Shown here piece after piece: positions 1-8,565 of a stretch of 51,193 nucleotides of DNA. The DNA lies in assembly GCA_018266555.1 (NCBI GenBank), contig JAFEAF010000021.1, positions 1 to 51,193 of the forward strand, read 5' to 3'. How positions within the stretch are numbered: position 1 is the stretch's first letter; each line of letters opens with the position of its first letter. Origin of the DNA: Bacteroidota bacterium. GTDB taxonomy: Bacteria > Bacteroidota > Bacteroidia > Chitinophagales > Chitinophagaceae. The position numbers were made by a program, and so were the translations under genes. The notes under the pieces were generated by a model, which worked only from the letters and a program-made list of their open reading frames with translations, had not been told where the DNA came from and did not search any database.

Positions 1-20
1 AACAGGTGGTTCGCTGTTGC

Positions 21-112
21 GCTTGAGTTCCGGGCTGGACGTTAGTAATTTGGCTTTTAGTTCTATCTTCATCATCGGTTTTGCAATCGGCTTTTGTTCC
101 GTGCTTGACGTT
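21..112. repeat. imperfect 23-bp direct duplication
   Basis: Positions 21-43 and 90-112 match at 19 of 23 bases; both contain GTTCC followed by a GC-rich run and GACGTT. The block lies at the window edge upstream of the DUF3667 gene and codes for nothing recognisable. It could be a degenerate intergenic repeat or the tail of something outside the window. Confidence 0.4.
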
Positions 113-209
113 CAATGAATGCCACACCTGCACAAAGCCCTATTCGTTGGTGGCAACCCAATTAGCAGTCTGAAAATTTATTAACTTTTTCATCTTGATA
201 TAACCTAAT

Positions 210-1229
210 ATGGCTCGTAATAAATTAAAACAACATTCATGTGCAAACTGTGGTTTTGAGTTCAGTGCAAATAGAGAGCATGTAAACTATTGTCCTAATT
301 GCGGCCAAGAAAATCATAATCCCAGATTTCCATTGGTTCACTATTGCTATGAATTGCTGGAAGGCTTTTTGCACTTCGACACTAAATTTCTATATTCATT
401 AAAAGTACTTTTATTTAAACCTGGCAAAATCACTCATGACTATATTAATAACATTCGGGGGAGGTATACACCCCCGTTCAGGTTATTTATTTTTATATCA
501 ATTTTTGCCTTCATAGTAATTAGCCTTTTCGAAAAAAATCTGGCCAAATCTGGCTATTTCGGAACCTATTCAGGTGAAGAAATTAAAAGCAATATGACGA
601 TCAGTGAGATATTTGACATTTCTGCCGACACTGCGACAGACTACATACTAATTCCTCCATTCTCGTGGGTCATGAAAAACCCTGAAATAACAAACGCAAA
701 TTTAAGGGAGCTAAAAAAAACCTCTCCGGATAGCGTTGCCATGTGGTTAATTAAATATGGTTATAACAATAACGTTTTTACTCGTTTTTTTGCACTAAAT
801 AAAAAACTTCGTATTAGTAGGCAAATGACTGTTTCTGAAGCAGGCTTAATGATTTCAAGTATTTTCAAATGGCTTTTTCTAATTATGATTCCTGTTAATG
901 CTTTTATTCTTTTTTTTCTATTCTATAGGAGGCACCTATTGTTTTATGATACGATGCTTTATTCAATTCATTTTTCTTGTTTTTTTCTGATAATCTACTC
1001 TGTATTATTACTAGAAGTGCTGTTGTTTTTAAAAGTTAAAGGGCCCTTATTGCTTGTATTGGCTATGCTAAATTTGTTGTTATTAGTAATGTACCTGGCT
1101 ATTTCTATGAAAAAAGTATTTAAATATCCCTGGATTAGCACGACACTGAGACTAGTTTTTTCATGTCTTATTTCATTCACCTTGTATCAGCTCATTCATT
1201 ATACTATTTCATTCAATTCTGGGAAATAA
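210..1229 (+). CDS. DUF3667 family membrane protein with N-terminal zinc ribbon
   Basis: The 339-residue protein opens with two CxxCG-type knuckles (CANCG at residues 11-15 and CPNCG at 28-32), the usual zinc ribbon of DUF3667 proteins. A conserved block follows (HFDTKF, then GKITHDYINNIRGRYTPPFR around residues 55-95) and then a hydrophobic helix near 97-112. Further membrane segments follow at about 220-240, 250-275, 280-300 and 310-330. DUF3667 is widespread in Bacteroidota; its biochemical function is unknown and none is assigned here. The ATG at 210 is the first start in frame and places the zinc ribbon at the N-terminus as expected. The gene stands alone, flanked on both sides by non-coding DNA. 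The middle region (about 115-210) is soluble and probably extracytoplasmic or a loop. Family assignment is by pattern recognition. Confidence 0.75.
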   Translation: MARNKLKQHSCANCGFEFSANREHVNYCPNCGQENHNPRFPLVHYCYELLEGFLHFDTKFLYSLKVLLFKPGKITHDYINNIRGRYTPPFRLFIFISIFAFIVISLFEKNLAKSGYFGTYSGEEIKSNMTISEIFDISADTATDYILIPPFSWVMKNPEITNANLRELKKTSPDSVAMWLIKYGYNNNVFTRFFALNKKLRISRQMTVSEAGLMISSIFKWLFLIMIPVNAFILFFLFYRRHLLFYDTMLYSIHFSCFFLIIYSVLLLEVLLFLKVKGPLLLVLAMLNLLLLVMYLAISMKKVFKYPWISTTLRLVFSCLISFTLYQLIHYTISFNSGK

Positions 1230-1875
1230 ATTCAAATATATACCGAGCTGCTTATAACAATCGGTTAATGTTGCACACCATAGTTTACGGTAATACTTGC
1301 CTGCAATTTTTGTTCAGAAATAGTTAAGGTCTTTTACAAACAGTTATTTCAGGATTTTTAAAATACATAGCCGAAAGCGGAAATTTTTTATGGCTGCTAT
1401 CTGCCCGAAAATCAGAAGTTATAAATTGATTTGTAGAAGGCCAATACCTTCCCTGTGTTTTGGCAATATCATTTGAGCGGATTGGGTGATTATATCAGGC
1501 ACTGTAAACCGAAGCCATTTTTTAAGATTGTAAACAGTGGCTGCCGGCAGCAACATATATTTTTATCAACAAGATGTGAGTTCCGTCCGTTTGCGGGACA
1601 AGTTGTGCAACAGGCACATCGGGGTTGCGGCTATGCTGACTAAATAAAGTGCAACCACTGTTGGCTTATTCAATAAATCTGCAGCCAACAAAAGTATCCT
1701 ATGTATATAACCTTAGAGAGAAGAAATTTAAACTAGATTTGTTTTTATCATAGAAATCAGGACGTATCAAATTATTGCAAGCCAGTTTCAAAAAGATTTC
1801 TCTTTTTTTACAACTCCATGCTGAATATTTTACAATGCTGAAGTAATTTCGTTGCTGAAACGATACTTAAGCTGC
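1230..1875. other. 646-bp stretch without a convincing gene
   Basis: Short open frames exist here (the longest is 62 codons, at 1455-1643 on the plus strand), but none resembles a known protein or has good context. The stretch includes a GC-richer patch at about 1575-1645 inside otherwise AT-rich DNA, and an 8-bp inverted repeat (1659-1666 with 1683-1690). It may be decayed or mobile-element-derived DNA, but I cannot identify it. Confidence 0.5.
1659..1690. repeat. 8-bp inverted repeat
   Basis: TGTTGGCT at 1659-1666 is the reverse complement of AGCCAACA at 1683-1690, with a 16-base AT-rich loop. No T-tract follows, so it is not a typical terminator. Confidence 0.4.
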
Positions 1876-2808
1876 ATGAGTCATACAGGTCACAACGAAA
1901 ATGAACATGAACATCATCAACATCACCATGCCCCCGTGGCGCTTACCCATATCAACCGGGCATTTATCATTGGCATCACACTCAATTTTGTTTTTGTAAT
2001 CGTCGAAGTCATTGCCGGGCTTTTCATTCATTCATTATCATTGCTCAGCGATGCAGGCCATAATCTTGCAGATGTGGGAACCTTAGCACTTTCATTATTA
2101 GCATACCGTTTATTAAAAGTAAAAGCAACCGAACGATACACGTATGGTTACCGGAAAACATCCATACTGGTTGCGTTGTTCAATGCGGTGGTGTTACTGG
2201 TTTCCATCGGGGCCATCGCTTACGAAGCGTTCCACCGTTTTATGAATCCGGAGCCGCTTCCGGGAACAACCATCGCCATAGTAGCCGGTGTAGGCATTGT
2301 TATCAATGCTTTTACTGCATTCCTTTTTCTGAAAGACAAAGAAAAAGATATCAATATTAAAAGCGCTTACCTGCATTTGCTCAGCGATGCATTGGTCTCA
2401 TTCGGGCTGGTTATTGCCGGTATTATTATTCATTATACAAATTGGTACTGGCTCGACCCGGTTTTCAGCATCATCATCGCAATTGTAATTGTATTAGGCA
2501 CCTGGAGTTTGATGCGTCACAGTCTTCGTCTGTCATTAGATGGTGTGCCCCCCGAAATTAATTTACAAAAAATAAAAGAAGCAGCATTAAAGACAGAAGG
2601 TGTCCTCGACATTCATCATTTGCATGTGTGGGCTATCAGTACCACACAAAATGCACTGACGGCACATATCATTGTAGATAAAAAAACTACGATGGCGCAA
2701 ATCCAGGTAATAAAAGATCACCTGAAACACGAACTGGAACATCAGAATATCCAGCATACCACATTAGAGCCAGAGATCGCAGATGAAAATTGTGAAGAAA
2801 ATTGTTAA
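1876..2808 (+). CDS. cation diffusion facilitator family efflux transporter
   Basis: This 310-residue protein is a CDF transporter, a proton antiporter that exports divalent metals such as Zn, Co or Cd across the inner membrane. It starts with a His-rich cytosolic tail (HEHHQHHHAP), typical of CzcD/ZitB-like members. Six membrane helices and a C-terminal cytosolic metal-sensing domain (residues about 210-300) follow. Transport-site motifs are visible: LLSDAGHNLAD in helix 2 and HLLSDAL in helix 5, which supply the Asp/His ligands for Zn-type substrates. The ATG at 1876 is preferred to an in-frame TTG at 1852 because the His-rich leader then begins close to the N-terminus. Metal choice cannot be settled from sequence. 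It is monocistronic: the next gene begins about 140 bases on in the same direction. Confidence 0.88.
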   Translation: MSHTGHNENEHEHHQHHHAPVALTHINRAFIIGITLNFVFVIVEVIAGLFIHSLSLLSDAGHNLADVGTLALSLLAYRLLKVKATERYTYGYRKTSILVALFNAVVLLVSIGAIAYEAFHRFMNPEPLPGTTIAIVAGVGIVINAFTAFLFLKDKEKDINIKSAYLHLLSDALVSFGLVIAGIIIHYTNWYWLDPVFSIIIAIVIVLGTWSLMRHSLRLSLDGVPPEINLQKIKEAALKTEGVLDIHHLHVWAISTTQNALTAHIIVDKKTTMAQIQVIKDHLKHELEHQNIQHTTLEPEIADENCEENC

Positions 2809-2950
2809 CCAGGCACATCACCACATTTACCATATTATAGTTATAAAACCTTTGAAGCTTTTTTTCAAAACCATATTTTTCACGCAGGAATAACGCTAAT
2901 CATATCTCAGGTTAAAATGATAACTTGGTTTGCTGAAAATTATTCAACAA

Positions 2951-4120
2951 ATGAAAGCGCAAACTAATTTCGATGTCATTGTTCTTGGTGTTGGCTCCAT
3001 GGGCTCCGCCACTTGTTATCATTTAACTAAACGGGGAATCAATATATTGGGGCTGGAGCAGTTTGACATTCCGCATGAACATGGTTCACATTGGGGACAA
3101 AGCCGCATCATCCGGAAAGCATATTTCGAGCACAGTGATTATGTTCCTTTGCTGCAAAGAGCATACAAAAACTGGAAGCACCTGGAAAAAATATCAGGCA
3201 GGCAGGTTTATTTCCAGACAGGTTTGCTTTATTTCGGACTTCCGGAACATCAACTGATACAAGGTGTACAGGAATCTGCACGCAAGTACAATATAAAAAT
3301 AAAAGAGCTCAGTGAACGGGAAATGAAATCAACCTATCCCCGGTTGAAAATTCCGGATACCTATAAAAAATTGTTAGAGCCGGAAGCGGGATTCTTGATT
3401 CCTGAAAGAGCCATTCATTTATATGTGGAGCAAGCAAAAAAAAATGGTGCCGTCATTAAAACAAAAGTAAAAGTGCTGGATTGGGAAAAACAAAATAATG
3501 GCATTCTTGTAAAAACAGCTGACGCAGTTTATTCAGCAAAAAAATTAATTATTACAGCCGGAGCCTGGGCTTCTAAACTAATTCCTGACTTATCCGGGCA
3601 GCTTCGTATCACAAAACAAACACTGGCATGGATACGACCAAATAAGCCTTCCTTATTTAAGCCAGGAAACTTTCCATGCTGGTTGCTTGCTGAAGAAAAT
3701 AAACGGGGAGCTTACTATGGATTCCCTGTTGTACCGGCCAATGAGTTCAATAAAAGTATGGGATTAAAACTGGCTTATCATTTTGCCGGAGCAACTACGG
3801 ATCCTGATAATATGAATAGAAAACCTTCAAAAAAAAATGAGGCTAGCCTTATTCATTTTCTCAATACATATTTTCCCGGTACATATAAAAGCACCATAGA
3901 ACTGAAATCCTGCATGTACACGAATTCCTCCGATGAAAATTTCATTATTGATTTTTTACCCGGCTATAATAATGATGTACTTTTCGCTACCGGCTTCAGC
4001 GGTCATGGGTTTAAATTTGCTTCCGTAGTTGGAGAAATCATGAGTGACCTGGCAACAGAAGGGAAAACAAGATTACCTATAAATTTTTTACGTCTCAACC
4101 GGTTTAAAAAAAATAGCTGA
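2951..4120 (+). CDS. FAD-dependent amine oxidase, monomeric sarcosine oxidase / N-methyltryptophan oxidase type
   Basis: A DAO-superfamily flavoprotein of 389 residues, close to the usual 370-390 for monomeric sarcosine oxidase. The N-terminal Rossmann motif GVGSMG is at residues 13-18. The family signature HGSHWGQSRIIRKAY (about 44-58) contacts the flavin. Cys321 in KSCMYTNSSDE matches the cysteine that carries FAD covalently in this family (Cys315 in Bacillus MSOX). Members oxidise N-methyl amino acids to the amine, formaldehyde and hydrogen peroxide; the substrate here is unknown. The ATG at 2951 is preferred over an in-frame TTG at 2930 because it leaves only a short tail before the Rossmann strand. 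It converges with the glycosylase gene, 15 bases apart. Its closeness to mnmD is noted in the findings because MnmC of E. coli fuses an MnmD domain to a DAO-type oxidase. Confidence 0.82.
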   Translation: MKAQTNFDVIVLGVGSMGSATCYHLTKRGINILGLEQFDIPHEHGSHWGQSRIIRKAYFEHSDYVPLLQRAYKNWKHLEKISGRQVYFQTGLLYFGLPEHQLIQGVQESARKYNIKIKELSEREMKSTYPRLKIPDTYKKLLEPEAGFLIPERAIHLYVEQAKKNGAVIKTKVKVLDWEKQNNGILVKTADAVYSAKKLIITAGAWASKLIPDLSGQLRITKQTLAWIRPNKPSLFKPGNFPCWLLAEENKRGAYYGFPVVPANEFNKSMGLKLAYHFAGATTDPDNMNRKPSKKNEASLIHFLNTYFPGTYKSTIELKSCMYTNSSDENFIIDFLPGYNNDVLFATGFSGHGFKFASVVGEIMSDLATEGKTRLPINFLRLNRFKKNS

Positions 4121-4135
4121 ACCTGAGAACCGGAA

Positions 4136-4792
4136 TCACCTGATCTTTTCCTTAGGTCTTTTCTTTTTAATATCCCGGGCATTATCCTTCCAACGCCAGA
4201 GATGCACACAGGCATAAGTGCGGTAGGGACTCCATTGCTCAGAAATGATCAGCATTTGCTCCCTGAGCTTTTTCTTGTTTTTAGTATTCAACCCGTATAA
4301 TTTGATCATGGCATTCTGAATGCCGAGATCATCCACGGCAAAAACATCTTCTCTTCCCAATGCAAACATCAGCAGCATTTCCGAAGTCCATCTCCCCACT
4401 CCTTTTATCTGCGTCAGGTATAGAATCACCTCTTCATTGCTCATCTTTTGTAATTTCTTATGATCAAGTCCTGATTCCAATTCAAACCGTGCGACATTTT
4501 GTACATAATTTACTTTTGCATTGGATAACCCGATCCCTCTGAGTTTTTCAAATGCTGTTTCTAATATTTGTTGCGGTGTTGGCTCTTTCCCGTCATATAA
4601 GTCAAGATACCTTTGATAAATCACATCGGCCACTTTGGTGGAAAGTTGCTGGCTCATGATGGAAGCACAAAGCCAGGTATTGATATTTTTCCTTTTGATC
4701 AATTTGTGTGGCTTTTGTTTGATGATTATTTTTTTCAGCTTTTTGTCTTTCGATAAATGTTTAATATAATGCATAAGACTAAGGTATGCCAT
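4136..4792 (-). CDS. AlkA-type DNA-3-methyladenine glycosylase (HhH-GPD superfamily)
   Basis: Base-excision repair glycosylase of about 218 residues that lacks the N-terminal domain of E. coli AlkA, as is common for short AlkA-like proteins. The helix-hairpin-helix is visible as LTQIKGVGRWTSEM. The catalytic Asp is in AVDDLGIQNA about 20 residues later. The upstream helix WLCASIMSQQLSTKVA fits the family core. It should remove alkylated purines from DNA; the exact lesion range is inferred. Start choice matters: the ATG at 4792 lies inside a large inverted repeat, whereas the ATG at 4774 (MHYIKHL) would leave that repeat wholly upstream. A longer reading to 4837 would overlap the divergent mnmD gene and is unlikely. 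The gene is transcribed away from mnmD and converges with the amine oxidase gene. Confidence 0.85.
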   Translation of the reverse strand: MAYLSLMHYIKHLSKDKKLKKIIIKQKPHKLIKRKNINTWLCASIMSQQLSTKVADVIYQRYLDLYDGKEPTPQQILETAFEKLRGIGLSNAKVNYVQNVARFELESGLDHKKLQKMSNEEVILYLTQIKGVGRWTSEMLLMFALGREDVFAVDDLGIQNAMIKLYGLNTKNKKKLREQMLIISEQWSPYRTYACVHLWRWKDNARDIKKKRPKEKIR

Positions 4793-4814
4793 ACTTTTGA
4801 AGTATGGAATACCT
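4782..4814. promoter_or_regulatory. near-perfect 15-bp inverted repeat between divergent genes
   Basis: The arms are 4782-4796 and 4800-4814, matching at 14 of 15 positions around a 3-base centre. The repeat fills the gap between the glycosylase start (4774 or 4792, minus) and the mnmD start (4818, plus). A TACTTTTG sequence at 4792-4799, which fits the Bacteroidota -7 element TAnnTTTG, overlaps its centre on the plus strand. Because the genes diverge it cannot be a shared terminator, so an operator for a dimeric regulator is the simplest reading. Confidence 0.55.
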
Positions 4815-4817
4815 CTT

Positions 4818-5489
4818 ATGGAAAGAAAGATCATCATAACAGAAGACGGATCTCATACGGTTTCAATTCCTGAAATGGGAGTCACTTATCATTCCATTCA
4901 TGGAGCTATTCAGGAATCAAAGCATGTATTTATTGAAGCGGGGTTTAATTATGTAATTGATACATTAAGCAAAGCGCAAATCAATATTCTTGATGTAGGT
5001 TTTGGAACCGGCCTGAATGCTTTATTAACCGCAATAAATTTGGAAGAAATCTTAAAAACCGGTTATTATGTGGCCTTGGAACCTTATCCTCTTACCGGTG
5101 ATGAAGTGCATTTGTTAAATTATTGCAACCAGTTAGCCCGAAAAGATCTACAGGATGATTTTATTCGATTGCATCAATGCGAATGGAATAAAAGCATTAC
5201 GTTAACGGATCGTTTTTTACTGCACAAGTCAAATAATACTCTTCAAACCTTTGAACATACATCCAATTTTGATTTGATTTATTTTGATGCATTTGATCCG
5301 GATGTACAGCCGGAGTTATGGACAAAAGATGTTTTTGAGAAGTTATATCGTATGCTGAAAGAAAACGGAATATTAGTCACCTACAGCAGCAAAGGCGATG
5401 TGCGAAGAGCCTTGCAATCAACGGGGTTTTATGTTGAAAAAATTCCGGGTGCAACTGGAAAACGGGAAATGATCCGGGCAAAAAAATAA
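4818..5489 (+). CDS. mnmD: tRNA (mnm5s2U34) methyltransferase MnmD
   Basis: Stand-alone DUF752/MnmD-type SAM-dependent methyltransferase of 223 residues. It corresponds to the C1 half of E. coli MnmC, which methylates the aminomethyl group at the wobble uridine of tRNAs for Lys, Glu, Gln and others. The N-terminal RKIIITEDGSHTV and YHSIHGAIQES blocks are characteristic of the family. The SAM-binding motif is LDVGFGTGLNAL, and FDLIYFDAFDPDVQPELW is the conserved catalytic-side motif. The C-terminal end (TYSSKGDVRRAL and a short GKREMIRA) is also typical. ATG 4818 is chosen over the in-frame TTG 4797 because the latter lies inside the inverted repeat. The oxidase half (MnmC2) is absent from the gene, as usual in Bacteroidota. 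It converges with cysS with a 16-base gap. Confidence 0.9.
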   Translation: MERKIIITEDGSHTVSIPEMGVTYHSIHGAIQESKHVFIEAGFNYVIDTLSKAQINILDVGFGTGLNALLTAINLEEILKTGYYVALEPYPLTGDEVHLLNYCNQLARKDLQDDFIRLHQCEWNKSITLTDRFLLHKSNNTLQTFEHTSNFDLIYFDAFDPDVQPELWTKDVFEKLYRMLKENGILVTYSSKGDVRRALQSTGFYVEKIPGATGKREMIRAKK

Positions 5490-5505
5490 TTGGCATTCAT
5501 AGGAT

Positions 5506-7020
5506 TTATTCTATCGTCCAGTTCATACCGCCATCCTTTTCATCTTTTAGTGAGATTCCTAAACCCTGCAGTTGATTCCTAATTTTATCAGAAGTGGCAA
5601 AATCTTTTTTACTTTTTGCTTCTTTCCGGATATCAATCAGCAAGTCCATTACACCTTTTAGTTTTGCGTTGTCTGCTTCTGAAACATTTTTGAGCCCGAA
5701 AATATCTTCAATATAAATTTTCATTTGTTGCTTCAGCAGTACAAATGTTTCTTTTGATAATGCTGCAACAGGGATAGATTTATCTTTCATTGAATTTATA
5801 ACCGGAACCAATTCAAACATGTTTGCAAGAACTTTGGCGGTATTGAAATCATCGTTTATGAACTCGTCAAATTCGTTCACCAAGGTTTTCACTTTTTTGT
5901 CAAGTTCTTCATCTTCCTTTGGCTCCATGCTGGCCTGTCCCGCAGGCTGGCTCCCGGTTCCTAACTTTCCTAAATTTTCATACGATTCCCATAGACGTTT
6001 CAATCCTTTCTCTGATGCCTGCAATGCCTCATTGCTGAAATCAAGAGTGCTGCGGTAATGCGTCTGCAATATAAAAAACCGGATCACCATCGGGTGATAT
6101 GCTTTGGCAAGTAAAGGATGCATGCCGCTGAACAGTTCCGTAAGTTTGATCACATTGTTATAACTCTTCCCCATTTTCTTACCGCCAATGGTGATCATAT
6201 TATTATGAATCCAGTAACGCACTGGCGCTACATGATTACAAATAGTGCTTTGCGCAATTTCACTTTCATGATGCGGGAACAACAGGTCCATGCCTCCGCC
6301 ATGAATATCAAATTGTTTGCCCAAATATTTTGTTGCCATGGCAGAACATTCAATATGCCAGCCGGGAAAGCCCACACCCCACGGACTTTTCCAGCGCATG
6401 ATATGTTCCGGCGCCGCCGATTTCCATAATGCAAAATCAGCCCGGTCTCTTTTTTCTTCCTGCCCATCCAACTCTCTGGTTGTTTCCAAAAGATCATCCA
6501 ACACTCTTCCGCTCAGTTTACCATAATCATACGATGCAGCATATTTTTTAACATCGAAATAAACAGAGCCGTTTACCACATACGCAAAGCCAGCATTAAT
6601 AATTTCTTCAATCATGCCGATCTGTTCAATAATATGCCCGGTGGCTGTAGGTTCAATCGTTGGCGGCAGGGTGTTGAACTGCGCCATAGCCCAATGATAG
6701 AGGTTGGTATATTTCTGCACCAGCTCCATCGGCTCCAGTTTTTCCAGTACTGCTTTTTTGGAAATTTTATCTTCCGCTTCCCTTCCTTCTTCTTCAAAAT
6801 GCCCGGCATCAGTGATATTGCGTACATAACGTACTTTATACCCGAGATGCATGAGATAACGATACACAACATCAAAAGTGATATAAGGTCTGGCATGACC
6901 GAGATGGCTTTCACCGCTTACCGTAGGTCCGCATACATACATGCCCACATGACCGGGTGTTATCGGCGTAAAGGTTTCTTTTTTCCGGGAATAAGAATTA
7001 TAAATTTTCAGTTCATTCAT
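5506..7020 (-). CDS. cysS: cysteine--tRNA ligase
   Basis: Class I aminoacyl-tRNA synthetase of 504 residues that charges tRNA-Cys in the cytoplasm. The HIGH-type motif is HLGH at residues 39-42 and the KMSKS-type motif is KMGKS at 282-286. The catalytic zinc site is recognisable: Cys30 in MYVCGPTV, Cys225 in WHIECSAM and the FPHHESE block at about 248-254. The C-terminal DALR-type helical domain spans roughly 330-480. The length is normal for Bacteroidota. The linker near residues 355-375 carries an unusual GC-rich stretch (see findings). The ATG at 7020 sits about 20 bases downstream of a TATTTTTG -7 element, so the leader is short. The gene converges with mnmD and appears monocistronic. Confidence 0.97.
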   Translation of the reverse strand: MNELKIYNSYSRKKETFTPITPGHVGMYVCGPTVSGESHLGHARPYITFDVVYRYLMHLGYKVRYVRNITDAGHFEEEGREAEDKISKKAVLEKLEPMELVQKYTNLYHWAMAQFNTLPPTIEPTATGHIIEQIGMIEEIINAGFAYVVNGSVYFDVKKYAASYDYGKLSGRVLDDLLETTRELDGQEEKRDRADFALWKSAAPEHIMRWKSPWGVGFPGWHIECSAMATKYLGKQFDIHGGGMDLLFPHHESEIAQSTICNHVAPVRYWIHNNMITIGGKKMGKSYNNVIKLTELFSGMHPLLAKAYHPMVIRFFILQTHYRSTLDFSNEALQASEKGLKRLWESYENLGKLGTGSQPAGQASMEPKEDEELDKKVKTLVNEFDEFINDDFNTAKVLANMFELVPVINSMKDKSIPVAALSKETFVLLKQQMKIYIEDIFGLKNVSEADNAKLKGVMDLLIDIRKEAKSKKDFATSDKIRNQLQGLGISLKDEKDGGMNWTIE

Positions 7021-7039
7021 ATACTTGTTGAAAACGCAG

Positions 7040-7047
7040 CAAAAATA
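7040..7047 (-). promoter_or_regulatory. putative -7 promoter element of cysS
   Basis: The minus-strand sequence TATTTTTG matches TAnnTTTG exactly and lies 20 bases upstream of the cysS start. No clear TTTG at the expected -33 spacing was seen, so this is a half-match only. Confidence 0.4.
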
Positions 7048-7244
7048 ATGTTTCTCCGTTCAATCCTGTTTTTTTACATCGTGTTTTAAATAGCAGCGAA
7101 CAGTGGGGGATAAAGTACCGGGAAGAAAATTTTATTTCTTATCTATCGTATAGATAATTTTTGGGAAAAGAACCGGGTTGCAAAATTGGTTATGTTGATA
7201 GAAAAAGGGAATAAAGTTTATTAGTTTGAAGATTTTTAATACAA

Positions 7245-7268
7245 GCCGTGTCTCCGAAGGGGCACGGC
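7245..7268 (+). repeat. GC-rich hairpin with cgaa tetraloop, possible terminator
   Basis: The arms 7245-7254 and 7259-7268 form a 10-bp stem (including G-U pairs) around the tetraloop CGAA, followed by GG and five T on the plus strand. It has the shape of an intrinsic terminator, but no plus-strand gene precedes it for 1.7 kb, and both flanking genes are on the minus strand. It shares the core CCGTGTCTC with a second hairpin 100 bases on. Confidence 0.45.
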
Positions 7269-7345
7269 GGTTTTTATATTCATTCGTTTCATGTTCTTTT
7301 TGTCAAATCAATATATTCTGAAAAGTTAAGTTCTGTTATTTTCAC

Positions 7346-7380
7346 TTCCACCGTGTCTCGCAAACGAAGACACAGTGGAA
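7346..7380. repeat. 13-bp inverted repeat hairpin
   Basis: The arms 7346-7358 and 7368-7380 match at 12 of 13 positions with a 9-base loop. The core CCGTGTCTC (7351-7359) is identical to 7246-7254 in the neighbouring hairpin. Placed just downstream of the aldo/keto reductase stop (minus strand), it could act as its transcript 3' end, although no strong T-tract follows. The remainder of 7021-7436 holds no convincing gene. Confidence 0.45.
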
Positions 7381-7410
7381 GTATCATAAGAAAATATTTT
7401 AATAGATTAG

Positions 7411-8447
<1,037 letters not shown>

Positions 8448-8462
8448 TTAGTAAGAATTATT

Positions 8463-8480
8463 GTAAGTCGATATACTTAC
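8463..8480. promoter_or_regulatory. operator-like inverted repeat upstream of aldo/keto reductase
   Basis: GTAAGT (8463-8468), six bases CGATAT, then ACTTAC (8475-8480): perfect 6-bp arms. It lies 43 bases upstream of the aldo/keto reductase start codon, near where its promoter should be. A dimeric winged-helix regulator is a plausible reader; no regulator gene is nearby. Confidence 0.4.
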
Positions 8481-8565
8481 GAAATTACAAATACAGCTAT
8501 ACAAAATTGAGAAATGCAATACAAAATCGCCACTCCTTTGCCATTGAAGGAACACAACATTCATC

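Noticed and set aside
1455-1643. A 62-codon frame in the non-coding stretch
   Set aside because: No homology recognised, odd composition and no partner gene; kept only as part of the non-coding region.
1230-1650. Integron attC-like site, suggested by GTT/AAC-containing palindromic text around the lone DUF3667 gene
   Set aside because: No pair of core sites fitting RYYYAAC and GTTRRRY with the right spacing was found, and no integrase is in the window.
6634-7089. A 151-codon plus-strand frame
   Set aside because: Antisense to cysS, with no recognisable domain.
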